A DNA stretch of 64,000 nucleotides, from positions 248,001 to 312,000 of the forward strand of contig NZ_LLYY01000003.1 in assembly GCF_001484965.1 (NCBI RefSeq), in the 5' to 3' direction. Every line of letters starts with the position of its first letter. Position 1 is the stretch's first letter. The translations under genes were made by a program, and so were the position numbers. Under the pieces are notes generated by a model. That model was not told the DNA's origin. It did no database searches and saw only the letters and a program-made list of their open reading frames with translations. The stretch is from Shouchella shacheensis. GTDB taxonomy: Bacteria; Bacillota; Bacilli; Bacillales; Bacillaceae_D. Below are positions 11,938-22,784 of the stretch, in pieces.

Positions 11938-14259
11938 GTGATTGAAACAAGTATAAAAAGACGTGTTCCGCTCCTTCCTTTGCGTGGTGTGCTTATTTTT
12001 CCCGGGATGGTCATGCATTTGGACGTGGGTCGAGAAAAATCAGTCAAGGCGCTGAAGGAAGCTGAAAGTCACGATCAATATATCTTTTTGACATCGCAAA
12101 AAGAAACAACAATGGATGAACCGGCAAAGGAAGATGTACATAGCATCGGTACCCTTGCCAAAATTAAAGAATCGAACAAACTCGCGAATGGAACGATACG
12201 TATTCATGTCGAAGGGATTCAGAGAGGGTCTGTTGATGAATTTCATGACTTGGGAGATGTGCTCGTTGTGGATGTCTCCCTTTTTGTAGAGGCCAATGAA
12301 GCGGATGCAAGCACCGAGGCGCTGATGAGGACGCTGCTTGCAATGTATGAACAATTCTCCAAGCAGTCTAAAAAAGCGTCTCCCGAGACGCTTGCTACGC
12401 TAAAGGAGATTTCTGATCCAGAGCGCTTTGCGGATACGATTGCCGCCAATCTACCCCTAAAACTCGCCCAAAAGCAGGATTTGCTGGAGTTTGTCGAAGT
12501 GACTGAGCGCTTGGAACGCTTGATTGAAGTCCTTGGTAACGAGCAAGAAGTGCTAGGCCTTGAAAGGAAAATTGGCCAGCGCGTCAAGAAGTCGATGGAG
12601 AAAACGCAAAAAGAATATTATCTGCGTGAACAAATGAAAGCCATTCAAAAAGAACTCGGGGATCGTGAAGGACGTACAGGCGAAGTCGCTGAACTCAAGG
12701 AAAAAATTGAGGCTGCTGGGATGCCTGAACATGTCCATGAGAAGGCGCTAAAGGAGCTTGACCGCTATGAGAAAATGCCAGCAAATGCCGGAGAAAGCTC
12801 CATTCTTCGCACCTATTTAGACTGGCTCGTGCAATTGCCTTGGAGCGAAAAGACGGAGGATGAGCTTGACGTTGTACACGCGGAAGGCATTTTGGATGAG
12901 GATCACTACGGGCTCGAAAAGGTAAAAGAGCGTGTGCTTGAGTATTTGGCAGTGCGTCAACTTACTCAAAGCATGAAAGGGCCGATTCTCTGCTTAGCGG
13001 GGCCTCCAGGGGTAGGGAAGACCTCACTCGCACGGTCGATTGCCCGGGCAATTAACCGCAAATTTGTGCGAATGTCCTTGGGGGGTGTTCGTGATGAAGC
13101 TGAAATTCGTGGCCACAGGCGGACATACGTTGGAGCGATGCCAGGAAGACTGATTCAGGGAATGAAAAAGGCGGAAACGATCAATCCAGTCTTTCTTCTT
13201 GATGAAATCGATAAAATGGCTCAAGATTTTCGTGGAGACCCTGCTTCTGCACTGCTTGAAGTACTGGATCCGGAACAAAATAACACGTTCAGTGATCACT
13301 ATTTAGAGGAAGCCTATGACCTTTCCAATGTGATGTTTGTGACAACAGCGAATAATATTGGAACGATTCCAGCCCCTCTCCTGGACCGCATGGAAATCAT
13401 CTCCATCCCCGGTTACACGGAGATCGAGAAGCTGGAGATTGCTAAAAACTATCTGTTGCCGAAGCAAGTGAAAGACCACGGCCTTAAAAAAAGCACACTA
13501 CAAATGAAAGAAGACGCATTAACGAAAGTGATTCGCTATTACACGAGAGAAGCAGGTGTGAGGAGCTTAGAACGCCAGTTAGCAACGCTTTGTCGTAAAG
13601 CGGCGAGAAAGATCGTCGCAGGTGAGAAAAAACGCGTCGTCATTACGGAAAATATGGTGGAAACCATGCTCGGCAAGCCACGCTTCCGATACGGGATGGC
13701 AGAGGAAGAAGATCAGGTCGGTGCTGCAACGGGGCTTGCCTATACAGCGGCGGGGGGGACGACGCTTGCGATTGAAGTCTCCACAGCACCTGGGAAGGGC
13801 AAACTGACGCTAACAGGCAAGCTTGGCGATGTGATGAAAGAGTCCGCACAGGCGGCGTTCAGCTATATTCGTGCTCGGTCCGACGAACTTCAAATAGAAC
13901 CTAGCTTCCATGAGAAAAATGACATCCATATTCACGTCCCTGAAGGAGCGACACCGAAGGACGGACCTTCTGCTGGGATCACGATGGCGACCGCGCTGAT
14001 CTCTGCGTTAACAGGACGAAAGGTCAAGCGTGAAGTGGGTATGACAGGGGAAATTACGCTTAGGGGACGCGTGTTAGCCATCGGAGGTCTGAAGGAAAAA
14101 GCCATGAGCGCCCACCGAGCTGGTTTAACCAAAATTTTAATACCGAAGGACAATGAAAAAGACATTGAGGATATACCCGAAAGCGTGCGGGAGGACCTGT
14201 CGATTGTGCTGGTTGGACATTTGGATGATGTCTTGAAACACGCGCTGGGAGAGGAATAG
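11938..14259 (+). CDS. lonA: ATP-dependent protease La (LonA)
   Basis: Soluble Lon protease for misfolded and regulatory proteins. The 773 residues carry an N-terminal substrate-binding LON domain ([15 protein letters not shown] near residue 10) and a coiled linker. The AAA+ module has Walker [14 protein letters not shown] near 355 and Walker [11 protein letters not shown] near 420. The protease domain has the catalytic serine in [15 protein letters not shown] near 677 and the lysine in [14 protein letters not shown] near 720. The start is GTG, with GGAGGT 9 bases upstream. The stop is 2 bases before ysxC, so the two are co-transcribed. Confidence 0.98.
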   Translation: MIETSIKRRVPLLPLRGVLIFPGMVMHLDVGREKSVKALKEAESHDQYIFLTSQKETTMDEPAKEDVHSIGTLAKIKESNKLANGTIRIHVEGIQRGSVDEFHDLGDVLVVDVSLFVEANEADASTEALMRTLLAMYEQFSKQSKKASPETLATLKEISDPERFADTIAANLPLKLAQKQDLLEFVEVTERLERLIEVLGNEQEVLGLERKIGQRVKKSMEKTQKEYYLREQMKAIQKELGDREGRTGEVAELKEKIEAAGMPEHVHEKALKELDRYEKMPANAGESSILRTYLDWLVQLPWSEKTEDELDVVHAEGILDEDHYGLEKVKERVLEYLAVRQLTQSMKGPILCLAGPPGVGKTSLARSIARAINRKFVRMSLGGVRDEAEIRGHRRTYVGAMPGRLIQGMKKAETINPVFLLDEIDKMAQDFRGDPASALLEVLDPEQNNTFSDHYLEEAYDLSNVMFVTTANNIGTIPAPLLDRMEIISIPGYTEIEKLEIAKNYLLPKQVKDHGLKKSTLQMKEDALTKVIRYYTREAGVRSLERQLATLCRKAARKIVAGEKKRVVITENMVETMLGKPRFRYGMAEEEDQVGAATGLAYTAAGGTTLAIEVSTAPGKGKLTLTGKLGDVMKESAQAAFSYIRARSDELQIEPSFHEKNDIHIHVPEGATPKDGPSAGITMATALISALTGRKVKREVGMTGEITLRGRVLAIGGLKEKAMSAHRAGLTKILIPKDNEKDIEDIPESVREDLSIVLVGHLDDVLKHALGEE

Positions 14260-14261
14260 AA

Positions 14262-14855
14262 ATGAAAGTAACGCAGGCAGATCTTGCCCATGTGGCCGTG
14301 AAACGAGATCAATACCCGAACACATTGCTTCCTGAACTAGCACTTGCCGGACGTTCAAATGTCGGCAAGTCTTCGTTCATAAACAAAATGCTAAATCGAA
14401 AAGGACTTGCAAGGACTTCCGGAAATCCTGGGAAAACGCAAACGCTTAATTTCTATGAAATTAATGGACGGCTTTATTTCGTAGATGTTCCCGGGTATGG
14501 TTACGCAAAGGTGTCAAAGACCGAACGAGCTGCCTGGGGGCGGATGATTGAGGCGTACCTGGCCGAACGAGAACCGCTAAAAGCCGTTTTGCAACTAATC
14601 GACATTCGTCACAAGCCTTCGGAGGATGACAAGCTGATGTATAACTGGCTCAAGCACTTCCATATCCATGTGATTCTTGTGGCAACCAAAGCGGACAAAA
14701 TTCCCAAAGGGAAATGGCAAAAACATCTAGCCGTTATTCGGAAAGAGCTTGAGAAAAATCCTGAGGATGAACTTCTTTTATTTTCCTCTGAAACAGGACA
14801 GGGGCGCGAAGAAGCATGGCGCACGATTTTGCATCACTTAAAGGTGAAGGACTAG
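14262..14855 (+). CDS. ysxC: ribosome-biogenesis GTPase YsxC/EngB
   Basis: Essential GTPase of the TrmE-Era-EngA group that acts in 50S subunit assembly. It has 197 residues. G1 is GRSNVGKSS (about 30-38), the switch I region follows, G3 is [10 protein letters not shown]4 is TKADK and G5 is SSETGQG. It follows lonA after 2 bases, the same pairing as in B. subtilis. A short terminator and then a cluster of repeats follow it. Confidence 0.97.
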   Translation: MKVTQADLAHVAVKRDQYPNTLLPELALAGRSNVGKSSFINKMLNRKGLARTSGNPGKTQTLNFYEINGRLYFVDVPGYGYAKVSKTERAAWGRMIEAYLAEREPLKAVLQLIDIRHKPSEDDKLMYNWLKHFHIHVILVATKADKIPKGKWQKHLAVIRKELEKNPEDELLLFSSETGQGREEAWRTILHHLKVKD

Positions 14856-14888
14856 CAAAACGTTTCCTATAAAAGATCTAAAATAAAG

Positions 14889-14917
14889 AACAGCTGGAAG
14901 TCGGGGGCTGTTTTTTG
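14889..14917 (+). terminator. terminator after ysxC
   Basis: AACAGC (14889-14894) pairs with GCTGTT (14907-14912), loop of 12, followed by TTTTG. The stem is short but correctly placed. Confidence 0.7.
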
Positions 14918-14947
14918 TTCGTTCAAGAGCAATCTTGGGAATGCTCC

Positions 14948-14982
14948 TTCTCGCTTCAAGGCAACCCGCCTTCGCCTTTCTC
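14948..14982 (+). repeat. right-end fragment of the dispersed palindromic repeat
   Basis: TTCTCGCTTCAAGGCAACCC followed by GCCTTCGCC matches the right end of type A units. The left part is missing. Confidence 0.7.
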
Positions 14983-15107
14983 GATCCAGCTGCGGCGCCC
15001 ACTCGCTCGAGGTTTCTTCACGCCGGGAGATCAAGTCAAGTTCGGACTTGATGCTCCCGTCGCTCCAGAACTTGTCGCTCGTGTGCGGGGCACCTCCGCT
15101 TTTTCCT
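14983..15107 (+). repeat. dispersed palindromic repeat, type B unit 1
   Basis: Nearly the same over its length as the reverse complement of 42334-42459. It opens with GATCCAGCTGCGGCGCC and ends with CTCCGCTTTTTCC. Its central stem pairs GGGAG-A-TCAAGTC with GACTTGA-TG-CTCCC. It shares both ends with type A units but has a different interior. Confidence 0.85.
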
Positions 15108-15229
15108 GATCCAGCTGCGGCGGGTAGACGCTCGAGATTTTTCGCCCTGACAACGAAATCCAAGATCGGGATTTCTTTTGTCAGGTCTCCAAAATTCTCG
15201 CTTCTGGGCAACCCGCCTCCGTTTTTCCT
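15108..15229 (+). repeat. dispersed palindromic repeat, type A unit 1
   Basis: A 122-base unit bounded by TGATCCAGCTGCGGCGG and CCGCCTCCGTTTTTCC. Nested arms: GGCGGGT with ACCCGCC, CGAGATTTT with AAAATTCTCG, CCTGAC with GTCAGG, and GAAATCC with GGATTTC. Confidence 0.9.
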
Positions 15230-15353
15230 GATCCAGCTGCGGCGGGTAGACGCTCGGGATTTTTCAGTCCTGACACGAAATCCAAAACCGTGATTTCTTT
15301 GTCAGGCCTTCCAAAATCCTCGCTTCAGTTCGACTCGCCTTCGCTTTTCCTGA
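15230..15353 (+). repeat. dispersed palindromic repeat, type A unit 2 (tandem with unit 1)
   Basis: Head-to-tail with unit 1 and with the same opening TGATCCAGCTGCGGCGG. Here the second arm reads CGGGATTTT and its partner AAAATCCTCG. It ends about 20 bases before the hemA promoter. Confidence 0.9.
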
Positions 15354-15372
15354 AACGTTCACAATTCTTTTT

Positions 15373-15401
15373 TTGGTATCCTTATTTAGACATGTTATAA
15401 T
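15373..15401 (+). promoter_or_regulatory. sigma-A promoter of the hem operon
   Basis: TTGGTA (15373-15378), 17 bases, perfect TATAAT (15396-15401). TTATAAT also resembles one half of a PerR box (hemA is PerR-controlled in B. subtilis), but the second half is not convincing. A second possible -10, TACAAT, lies at 15412-15417. Confidence 0.65.
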
Positions 15402-15468
15402 TAAATTTGGGTACAATACTAGAGACAGTAGTGGACGGATAGAGATATTTGGGGGGTCTTATAAAACC

Positions 15469-16851
15469 ATGCACACGATTGTTGTCGGACTAAACTATAA
15501 ATCAGCCCCAGTTGAAATTCGAGAGAAGCTCGCTTTCCAAGAGAGCCAGCTTCCGGCTGCGCTGAAGCAACTTAGAGGGATGAAGAGCATCATGGAAGGT
15601 GTGATTCTATCCACATGTAATCGTACGGAAGTCTTTGTGGTGGCTGACCAACTCCATACGGGTCGGCATTTCACGAAGGCGTTTCTATCGGAATGGTTTG
15701 GTGTAGATAAACAATTGATCACGCCATACTTGACGATTCGTGAAAACGATCACGCCGTCGAGCATTTGCTACGGGTGGCCTCAGGGCTTGACTCGATGGT
15801 CATTGGGGAGACACAAATTCTGGGTCAAGTACGTTCTGCATTTTTGCTTGCACAGGAGCAGGCCGTGACAGGGACAATATTCAATCAGCTGTTTAAGCAA
15901 GCGATAACGCTTGGGAAGCGGGCGCACTCAGCGACGGAAATTTCGTCTCAGGCGGTTTCCGTTAGCTATGCAGGCGTGGAGCTTGGCAAGAAAATCTTTG
16001 GTAGCTTTCAAGGGAAGAATGTGTTGATCTTAGGTGCAGGGAAAATGAGTGAGCTAACCGCCACGCACTTGCATGCCAGTGGTGCGGCGAACATCACAGT
16101 TATGAACCGCACGGAAGAAAAAGCCACGCAGTTGGCAGAGAAATTCAAAGGAAGTTCACGCCCTTATGCCGAAATGGGCGAGGCCCTTAGTGTGGCGGAC
16201 GTGCTAATTAGTTCAACGGGAGCTTCTCAATTTGTCCTGGATAAGGAGACTGTTGCTGGAGTTGTCAAAAAACGAAAAGGTAACCCGCTATTCATGATCG
16301 ACATTGCGGTTCCACGTGATATCGACCCCGCCATTGCGGAGATTAACGATGTTTATTTGTACGACATTGATGATCTGCAGAACATCGTCGAAGCCAACAT
16401 GCAAGAACGAAAGAAGGAAGCGGAAAAGATTGAATTAATGATTGAAGAGGAACTTGTTGAATTTAAAAGCTGGATCAATACATTAGGTGTGGTCCCACTC
16501 ATTACGGCCCTACGTGAAAAAGCACTCACCATTCAAGGGGAAACGATGGAGAGCATCGAACGTAAGCTGCCTCATCTCTCTGAGAGAGATCGGAAGGTTT
16601 TGCGTAAGCATACAAAAAGCATTGTGAATCAGCTGCTTCGCGATCCGCTCACCCGTGTGAAGGAACTAGCGACAGAGCCGGATGCTGAAGAATCGCTGGA
16701 GCTTTTTACAAAGCTTTTTGCGCTTGAGGAGCAGCTTGAAAAGCAAGAAGCTCGTGCGCGAGTGGAAAAGGCCGAACGAGAATGGCAAGAAGCGAAAGAT
16801 GATTTTGCGACAGTCCCGGGCTACAAGCACGGGGTTGCTATTCGCACATAG
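15469..16851 (+). CDS. hemA: glutamyl-tRNA reductase
   Basis: Reduces glutamyl-tRNA to glutamate-1-semialdehyde with NADPH, the first dedicated step of haem synthesis in the C5 pathway. The protein has 460 residues. It begins [14 protein letters not shown]; the catalytic cysteine is in STCNRTEV near residue 50; the NADPH-binding motif is [13 protein letters not shown] near 188. The C-terminal helical dimerisation domain is complete. I chose the ATG at 15469, which has a GGGGGGT ribosome binding site. An in-frame upstream ATG at 15373 would place 32 non-family residues in front and overlap the promoter. First gene of hemAXCDBL. Confidence 0.97.
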   Translation: MHTIVVGLNYKSAPVEIREKLAFQESQLPAALKQLRGMKSIMEGVILSTCNRTEVFVVADQLHTGRHFTKAFLSEWFGVDKQLITPYLTIRENDHAVEHLLRVASGLDSMVIGETQILGQVRSAFLLAQEQAVTGTIFNQLFKQAITLGKRAHSATEISSQAVSVSYAGVELGKKIFGSFQGKNVLILGAGKMSELTATHLHASGAANITVMNRTEEKATQLAEKFKGSSRPYAEMGEALSVADVLISSTGASQFVLDKETVAGVVKKRKGNPLFMIDIAVPRDIDPAIAEINDVYLYDIDDLQNIVEANMQERKKEAEKIELMIEEELVEFKSWINTLGVVPLITALREKALTIQGETMESIERKLPHLSERDRKVLRKHTKSIVNQLLRDPLTRVKELATEPDAEESLELFTKLFALEEQLEKQEARARVEKAEREWQEAKDDFATVPGYKHGVAIRT

Positions 16852-16868
16852 ACTGTGAGTGATCCTAC

Positions 16869-17684
16869 GTGGACTGGATTTACCCAATAACGATTTGTTT
16901 ATACAGTCTTAGTTTACTCGGTTATTTTATTGATTTTACAGTGAATAGCCAGAAGGCTAATCGAACGGCCTTCTGGTTTCTCTCCCTCGTATGGAGCCTG
17001 CAAACGGTTTACTTCATGTTGCGGATGATCGAACTTGACCGCCTGCCAATGGTGACGCCGTTTGAGGGGCTCTTTTTTTATGCATGGTCCATTGTCACAC
17101 TCTCTCTTTTCATTAATTGGAAGGTGAAAATGGCCTTTCTCGTCTTTGTGATGAATGTGACTGGCTTTATCGTTATGACGTTTAGCCTGTTTGTGCCGTC
17201 TGGAGATGTGCCAAATGCCTTGGCTGAGTTGCTGGTTTCCGAGCTTCTTATCCTTCACGTTATTTTCATCCTGCTGTCTTATACAGGGTTTACTCTTTCG
17301 TTTTCCACGTCGGTGCTCTATTTGCTTGAGCACCAGATGCTAAAGCAAAAGAAGTGGGGCCGTAGGCTGATTCGTTTTGGCTCGTTGCCAGCGCTTGAAC
17401 GATTTTCGTTTAGCGCTGCGGCTGTAGCCTTTCCATTTTTTTTAACAGGTCTAATTCTAGGCATTGTCTGGGCAGTTATTGAATTTGAGAGATTTCCGTG
17501 GGCGGATCCAAAGATCTTGATATCCCTGGTCGCCCTTGGTGCCTACGGTTTTTATTTATATGGAAGACTCGTCAAGTATGGTCGCGGGTACAAGGCCGTC
17601 TGGCTCAATATTATTGCCTTCTTAGTAGTGTTACTTAATTTTCTGCTGTCTGGGCAGTACCCTAGCTTTCACATATGGTATTAG
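16869..17684 (+). CDS. hemX: HemX, cytochrome c assembly-type membrane protein
   Basis: Integral membrane protein of 271 residues with about eight hydrophobic helices, e.g. ITICLYSLSLLGYF at the N-terminus and IIAFLVVLLNFLLSG near the C-terminus. It belongs to the CcsA/HemX family. In B. subtilis HemX lowers HemA abundance, and it sits second in the hem operon as here. GTG start at 16869 with GAGTGAT upstream. It overlaps none of its neighbours and is followed by hemC. Confidence 0.93.
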   Translation: MDWIYPITICLYSLSLLGYFIDFTVNSQKANRTAFWFLSLVWSLQTVYFMLRMIELDRLPMVTPFEGLFFYAWSIVTLSLFINWKVKMAFLVFVMNVTGFIVMTFSLFVPSGDVPNALAELLVSELLILHVIFILLSYTGFTLSFSTSVLYLLEHQMLKQKKWGRRLIRFGSLPALERFSFSAAAVAFPFFLTGLILGIVWAVIEFERFPWADPKILISLVALGAYGFYLYGRLVKYGRGYKAVWLNIIAFLVVLLNFLLSGQYPSFHIWY

Positions 17685-17704
17685 AATTGAAACGGGAGGT
17701 TTCT

Positions 17705-18643
17705 ATGCGTACAATTGTTATTGGGACAAGACGAAGCAAGCTGGCACTAACTCAGACGGACTGGGTCATCCAAAAATTAAAAGACATGGACGTACCCTAT
17801 GAATTTAAGGTGAAGGAAATCGTCACAAAAGGGGATCGGATTCTTGATGTAACACTTTCAAAAGTTGGCGGCAAAGGACTGTTTGTGAAAGAAATTGAGC
17901 AAGCTCTTAGGGATGAGGAAATTGATGTTGCCGTTCATTCTATGAAAGATGTACCGTCCACAATTTTGGATGAGTTTACACTTGCGGCCATTACCGAGCG
18001 TGAGGACCCGAGAGACGCCCTTGTAAGTGAGCATGGAGAGACACTTGAAGAGCTGCCAGCAGGTTCGATTGTGGGTACAAGCAGTCTTAGGCGTTCAGCA
18101 CAAATCTTGTACCATCGCCCGGATCTGCGTGTAAAGTGGATTCGTGGAAATGTGGAAACGCGGCTGAGGAAAATGCGGGAAGAAGAATTTTCCGCGATTG
18201 TCTTAGCGGCCGCAGGACTAAAGCGACTGGGCTATAGCGATGGACTTGTGAGCGAATACTTAGATGAGAACATTTGCACACCGGCCATCGGGCAGGGAGC
18301 CCTTGGCCTCGAATGCCGAGCAGCCGATCAAGAAGTCATCCGTCTACTTGGGAAATTAAACGATGACTATACAGCGCGAACGGTTACGGCGGAGCGAGAG
18401 TTTCTCCGCTTGATGGAAGGCGGGTGTCAGGTACCCATCGGTGGCTTCGCGACAGTGGGTCGCGACGATCAAATTGAGCTCACCGGCCTCGTTGGCTCGC
18501 CCGATGGGAAGACCGTCTTGAAAGAAGTTCAAAAAGGAAAGGACCCTATCGCTCTCGGCAAGTCCGTATCGAAAACGTTGCTTGCTCAAGGGGCAAAGGA
18601 ACTTCTTGATGAGGTTATGCGAGAGCAGGAAGGCCACTCGTGA
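17705..18643 (+). CDS. hemC: porphobilinogen deaminase (hydroxymethylbilane synthase)
   Basis: Polymerises four porphobilinogens to hydroxymethylbilane on a covalent dipyrromethane cofactor. It has 312 residues. Visible motifs are IGTRRSKLALTQ at the start, HSMKDVP with the catalytic Asp region near 80, and the cofactor-binding cysteine in EGGCQVPIGG near 240. The ATG at 17705 was chosen for its GGGAGG site and family N-terminus; an in-frame upstream ATG at 17675 lies within hemX. The TGA stop overlaps the GTG of hemD. Confidence 0.97.
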   Translation: MRTIVIGTRRSKLALTQTDWVIQKLKDMDVPYEFKVKEIVTKGDRILDVTLSKVGGKGLFVKEIEQALRDEEIDVAVHSMKDVPSTILDEFTLAAITEREDPRDALVSEHGETLEELPAGSIVGTSSLRRSAQILYHRPDLRVKWIRGNVETRLRKMREEEFSAIVLAAAGLKRLGYSDGLVSEYLDENICTPAIGQGALGLECRAADQEVIRLLGKLNDDYTARTVTAEREFLRLMEGGCQVPIGGFATVGRDDQIELTGLVGSPDGKTVLKEVQKGKDPIALGKSVSKTLLAQGAKELLDEVMREQEGHS

Positions 18644-19383
18644 ACAAGCTTGCTAGTGCGCATGTACTGGTTACAAGAGCAAAGGGGCAGGGGGGTGCCT
18701 TTGCTAAAAAGCTAGATTCGCTAGGAGCTACCGCGCATCATTTGCCGTTGATTGCGTTCACGCAGACACCAGCAACCGATGAGTTGAAAGAGACACTGCA
18801 CCATCTTGACCAATTTGACTGGCTCGTGTTCACGAGTGTTAACGGGGTGCATCACTTTTTCAGCCATTTGCAGCACTGTGATCGCAAGTCCTCGACTTTG
18901 CCGAAACTAGCGGCGGTCGGAAAACGAACGGCTGCGAGTCTGAAAACCTATGGCTTTGAGGTGAGCGTAACGCCGAATGAATTTGTCGCGGAGTCGCTCG
19001 CCGAAGCCCTCGATGTAAAAGAGGGCACACGCATCCTGCTTGCTAGAGGAAAGCTTGGACGAAAAGCACTGCCACAGCTTCTCAAAGAGAGAGGGGCGGC
19101 GGTGAAGGAGCTATTATTGTATGATACTGTTCTGCCTGCCACCGTAGAGGAAGACTTTGCTGCGCTCGATCGAAAGACCTTTGACTATGTGACGCTGACA
19201 AGCTCTTCGACCGCGAGGAACTTTGCAAACGTGCAGCAAAAGCTAGACATCAGCTGGCGTTACATTGCCTGTATCGGGCCTGTGACAGCAAAGACAGCGG
19301 AGAACTACGGGCTAAAGGTTGATATTGTTCCGATCCGCTACACAACGAACGATTTAATTCAAGCGATGCAAACATACCCCTAA
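18640..19383 (+). CDS. hemD: uroporphyrinogen-III synthase
   Basis: Closes hydroxymethylbilane with inversion of ring D. It has 247 residues and two interleaved Rossmann-like lobes. The family has low sequence conservation, but [32 protein letters not shown] and [14 protein letters not shown] are the typical blocks. GTG start, overlapping the end of hemC by four bases, so translation is coupled. Confidence 0.95.
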   Translation: MNKLASAHVLVTRAKGQGGAFAKKLDSLGATAHHLPLIAFTQTPATDELKETLHHLDQFDWLVFTSVNGVHHFFSHLQHCDRKSSTLPKLAAVGKRTAASLKTYGFEVSVTPNEFVAESLAEALDVKEGTRILLARGKLGRKALPQLLKERGAAVKELLLYDTVLPATVEEDFAALDRKTFDYVTLTSSSTARNFANVQQKLDISWRYIACIGPVTAKTAENYGLKVDIVPIRYTTNDLIQAMQTYP

Positions 19384-19397
19384 AGGAGGACGTCAAG

Positions 19398-20381
19398 ATG
19401 AGCAGTCATCCGTTTTCACGCCACCGTCGGCTTCGACAGACAGCATCGATTCGACGAATGGTGCGAGAGACCCAGGTTCGTGCTGACGATTTTATTTATC
19501 CGATTTTCGTGACAGAGGGCGAAGGAGTCAAGAACGAAGTCGCCTCTATGCCCGGCGTTTACCAGCGCTCGCTCGACTTGCTATATGAAGAAGTGGAAGA
19601 AGTCGTCTCTCTCGGCATTCCCTCGATTATGCTATTTGGCGTGCCGGACCATAAGGATGAAGTTGGTTCTGCGGCGTATGACCACAACGGCATTGTGCAA
19701 AAGGCAACGCGTCAGGTGAAAGCAGCGTTTCCTGAGCTAACGGTGATTGCCGATACGTGCCTATGTCAATACACGGACCATGGCCACTGTGGCGTCATTG
19801 AAGATGGTCAAGTACTGAATGACCCGTCGCTATCGCTTCTAGCACAGACAGCGGTCTCTCAAGCGGAGGCGGGGGCAGACATTATTGCCCCTTCGAATAT
19901 GATGGATGGCTTTGTTGCAGCGATTCGCGAGGGGCTTGACGAGGCAGGATATGAACATGTACCCGTCATGTCCTATGCCGTGAAATATGCTTCGGCCTTT
20001 TATGGTCCGTTCCGTGACGCAGCGCACAGTACGCCTAGCTTTGGCGATCGCAAAACGTACCAAATGGACCCAGCCAACCGCGAGGAAGCGCTTCGCGAAG
20101 CTGCTTCGGACCTAGAAGAAGGCGCTGATTTCTTGATCGTCAAACCGGCTCTCTCCTATCTTGACATTATTCGCGAAGTCAAGGACATCTCCGGAGTGCC
20201 GCTGGTTGCGTACAATGTGAGCGGGGAGTACGCAATGATTAAAGCAGCCGCGCAAAATGGCTGGGTTAATGAAAAAGAGATTGTGCTTGAGAAGTTGCTC
20301 AGCATGAAGCGAGCTGGGGCGGACATTATTATGAGCTATCATGCCAAAGATGCCGTCAAATGGCTTCGTGAAAATCAATAA
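19398..20381 (+). CDS. hemB: delta-aminolevulinic acid dehydratase (porphobilinogen synthase)
   Basis: Condenses two 5-aminolevulinates to porphobilinogen. It has 327 residues. The zinc-type cysteine cluster [14 protein letters not shown] (about 121-134) indicates a zinc enzyme. Schiff-base lysine blocks are in [16 protein letters not shown] near 198 and [10 protein letters not shown] near 250. The ribosome binding site is AAAGGAGG. It is followed by hemL after 13 bases. Confidence 0.98.
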   Translation: MSSHPFSRHRRLRQTASIRRMVRETQVRADDFIYPIFVTEGEGVKNEVASMPGVYQRSLDLLYEEVEEVVSLGIPSIMLFGVPDHKDEVGSAAYDHNGIVQKATRQVKAAFPELTVIADTCLCQYTDHGHCGVIEDGQVLNDPSLSLLAQTAVSQAEAGADIIAPSNMMDGFVAAIREGLDEAGYEHVPVMSYAVKYASAFYGPFRDAAHSTPSFGDRKTYQMDPANREEALREAASDLEEGADFLIVKPALSYLDIIREVKDISGVPLVAYNVSGEYAMIKAAAQNGWVNEKEIVLEKLLSMKRAGADIIMSYHAKDAVKWLRENQ

Positions 20382-20394
20382 AGGAGGCGATTCG

Positions 20395-21684
20395 ATGGGA
20401 CACTATAATAAATCAAAAGCGGCGTTTACAGAGGCGAAGAGCGTCATGCCAGGGGGCGTGAACAGTCCGGTGCGTGCCTTTAATTCCGTGGGGATGAACC
20501 CTGTCTATATGGACCGTGGCGTTGGTTCTCATATTTTCGATATTGATGGCAATGAGTACATTGACTACGTGCTCTCTTGGGGGCCTTTAATTCTAGGACA
20601 TGCTGATGAGAACGTCGTGGAAAAGCTAAAACAAGTCACGGAGCGAGGCACAAGCTTCGGTGCACCACACGAACTTGAGACGAAGCTTGCAGAGCTTGTT
20701 GTTGAACGCGTGCCGTCGATTGAGGTCGTGCGGATGGTAAACTCAGGAACAGAGGCGACAATGAGTGCGCTGCGCCTTGCTCGTGGCTATACAGGACGGA
20801 ACAAAATTTTGAAATTCGTTGGCTGCTATCACGGCCATGGCGATTCACTTCTCATTAAAGCTGGCTCTGGCGTCGCGACCCTTGGGTTGCCCGACAGTCC
20901 CGGTGTTCCAAAGTCGATTGCACAAAACACGCTCACAGTCAATTACAATGATCTTGAGAGCGTGCGCTATGTCTTTGAGCAGTACGGGGATGATTTGGCG
21001 GCGGTGATCGTTGAACCAGTAGCTGGCAATATGGGCGTTGTTCCTCCAGAACCAGGTTTTTTAGAAACGCTTCGGGAGCTAACGAGTAGCCATGGCACGC
21101 TCTTAATTTTCGATGAAGTCATGACTGGATTTCGTGTGGGGTATCATTGTGCACAAGGCGAATTCGGAGTCACTCCTGACTTAACCTGTCTTGGAAAAGT
21201 CATCGGGGGAGGCCTCCCAGTCGGCGCCTTTGGTGGAAAGCGAGAAATCATGGAGCAGATTGCCCCGAGTGGTCCGATCTATCAGGCCGGCACGCTTTCA
21301 GGCAACCCACTTGCGATGACCGCTGGGTATGAGACCCTTTCACAGCTGACAAAAGAAGACTATGTGGAATTCAATAAGAAAGCCGAGCGTCTGGAAGAAG
21401 GAATAGGCGACGCCGCTAAAAAACACGGCATTCCCCACCATATCAATCGCGCCGGTTCAATGGTCGGCTTCTTTTTTACAGACGAGAATGTTCGCGACTT
21501 TGAGAGTGCGAAGACGTCGGATCTTGACCTGTTTGCCGCTTATTTCCGCGGCATGATTGAAGAAGGGGTTTCCGTCGCTCCTTCGCAGTTTGAAGGGCTG
21601 TTTCTGTCCACAAAACACACCGATGAAGACATTGAAAAAACGATTGCGGCTGTGAAGCGAGTGTTTGCCCGTCTTCAGGTGTAA
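20395..21684 (+). CDS. hemL: glutamate-1-semialdehyde 2,1-aminomutase
   Basis: PLP enzyme that converts glutamate-1-semialdehyde, the HemA product, to 5-aminolevulinate. It has 429 residues. Key motifs are [40 protein letters not shown], and the PLP lysine in [16 protein letters not shown] near residue 267. The ATG at 20395 follows an ideal AAGGAGG site; an in-frame ATG at 20341 lies inside hemB. Last gene of the hem operon. Confidence 0.98.
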   Translation: MGHYNKSKAAFTEAKSVMPGGVNSPVRAFNSVGMNPVYMDRGVGSHIFDIDGNEYIDYVLSWGPLILGHADENVVEKLKQVTERGTSFGAPHELETKLAELVVERVPSIEVVRMVNSGTEATMSALRLARGYTGRNKILKFVGCYHGHGDSLLIKAGSGVATLGLPDSPGVPKSIAQNTLTVNYNDLESVRYVFEQYGDDLAAVIVEPVAGNMGVVPPEPGFLETLRELTSSHGTLLIFDEVMTGFRVGYHCAQGEFGVTPDLTCLGKVIGGGLPVGAFGGKREIMEQIAPSGPIYQAGTLSGNPLAMTAGYETLSQLTKEDYVEFNKKAERLEEGIGDAAKKHGIPHHINRAGSMVGFFFTDENVRDFESAKTSDLDLFAAYFRGMIEEGVSVAPSQFEGLFLSTKHTDEDIEKTIAAVKRVFARLQV

Positions 21685-21694
21685 GTAAAGCGAT

Positions 21695-21733
21695 AACAAC
21701 CTTCCTTTGCCAACTAAAGGGGGTTGTTTTTTT
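21695..21733 (+). terminator. terminator of the hem operon
   Basis: AACAACC and TTCCTTT pair with AAAGG and GGGTTGTT, with one bulged base, followed by seven T residues. Confidence 0.85.
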
Positions 21734-21852
21734 AAGAGACATGTGAATCTATCTAGCGTCTCGCTCAGGAGAGTCAAAACCAATGATGACCGAAGGGAGC
21801 GATCCCCTTTATCGTTAGGCACCTATTTTTTTGAGGAACTTTGTCTCTGATC

Positions 21853-21881
21853 TTGATCTTTGACCAAAAACCATTTATACT
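21853..21881 (+). promoter_or_regulatory. sigma-A promoter of the iron-uptake ATPase gene
   Basis: TTGATC (21853-21858), 17 bases, TATACT (21876-21881). The Fur box begins 7 bases downstream, over the expected transcription start. Confidence 0.7.
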
Positions 21882-21887
21882 TTTTAG

Positions 21888-21902
21888 TGAAAATGATTAT
21901 CA
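21888..21902 (+). promoter_or_regulatory. Fur box (left)
   Basis: TGAAAATGATTATCA matches the 7-1-7 Fur consensus TGATAATNATTATCA with one mismatch. It overlaps the predicted +1 of the promoter at 21853-21881, so iron-bound Fur would block transcription. Confidence 0.85.
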
Positions 21903-21942
21903 ATGTTATTAGTGAATGGATAAATACGGAGGGGTTCCAAAC

Positions 21943-22782
21943 ATGTCGAAGTTGTCCACACGTGAGATAGCAGTCTCTTATCATAACCATACAATTATTA
22001 ACGATATGAACATTGAAGTACCTGAAGGGCTAATTACATCCATTATTGGTCCGAATGGTTGCGGGAAATCAACGCTTTTAAAAGCAATGGCCCGTATTCT
22101 AAAACCGGATGGGGGAGCGGTGTATCTTAACGGCAGAAGCATCCAGGAATTGAAAACGAGAGAAGTAGCCAAAGAAATGGCTATTCTTTCACAGTCTCCG
22201 GATACACCACAAACACTGACAGTGGCGCAGCTTGTTGCTTTCGGGCGCTATCCACACCGTCGTGGTGCTGGACGGTTGTCAGTGGCAGATAAGGAAGCCG
22301 TCGACAAGGCGATTACGGATACCGGCATGTTAGAGTACAAGGATCGCCCCCTTGAAGCGTTATCGGGAGGTCAAAAACAAAGAGCATGGATTTCGATGGC
22401 ACTTGCCCAAGAAACGGATCTGTTGCTGCTTGACGAGCCTACCACTTACTTGGATATGGCCCATCAACTAGAAATACTAGAACTTCTGCAAGAACTAAAT
22501 GAGAAAGAAGAACGTACCATTGTCATGGTCATCCATGATTTAAACCATGCGGCTCGTTTTTCCGATCATTTAATTGCGATGAAGTCTGGAGAAATCCAGC
22601 ATATTGGAACCCCTTCTGACGTTATTAGTAAATCGGTTCTCAGGCGAGTGTTTGGAATCGACGCCTATGTTGTACCGGATCCTCGAACAGGAAAACCTCT
22701 TTGTATGACGTATGACCTGGTGGATCGACATTTAGAAGCCGTTCCAGAAACAGAAGGACCAACTCAAGTTGCGAGGGGATAG
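21943..22782 (+). CDS. iron-siderophore ABC transporter ATP-binding protein (FecE/FhuC type)
   Basis: ATPase that powers ferric-siderophore import. It has 279 residues. Walker A is GPNGCGKSTLLKA near residue 37, the Q-loop is in LSQSPDTPQ, the signature is LSGGQKQRAWIS near 138, Walker B is LLLLDEPTTYLD, and the H-loop is VIHDLNHA. The start is set at ATG 21943 by GGAGGGG 5 bases upstream; an in-frame ATG at 21916 has no ribosome binding site. The next gene begins 2 bases after the stop. The permease and binding protein it needs are on the opposite strand next door. Confidence 0.93.
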   Translation: MSKLSTREIAVSYHNHTIINDMNIEVPEGLITSIIGPNGCGKSTLLKAMARILKPDGGAVYLNGRSIQELKTREVAKEMAILSQSPDTPQTLTVAQLVAFGRYPHRRGAGRLSVADKEAVDKAITDTGMLEYKDRPLEALSGGQKQRAWISMALAQETDLLLLDEPTTYLDMAHQLEILELLQELNEKEERTIVMVIHDLNHAARFSDHLIAMKSGEIQHIGTPSDVISKSVLRRVFGIDAYVVPDPRTGKPLCMTYDLVDRHLEAVPETEGPTQVARG

Positions 22783-22784
22783 GC

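Noticed and set aside
14867-15293. Open frames through the repeat cluster before hemA
   Set aside because: They arise from repeated palindromic units, differ in frame between copies and lack ribosome binding sites.
15395-15409. PerR box at the hemA promoter
   Set aside because: Only one half (TTATAAT) matches; the second half has most positions wrong, so it is mentioned only as a half-site.
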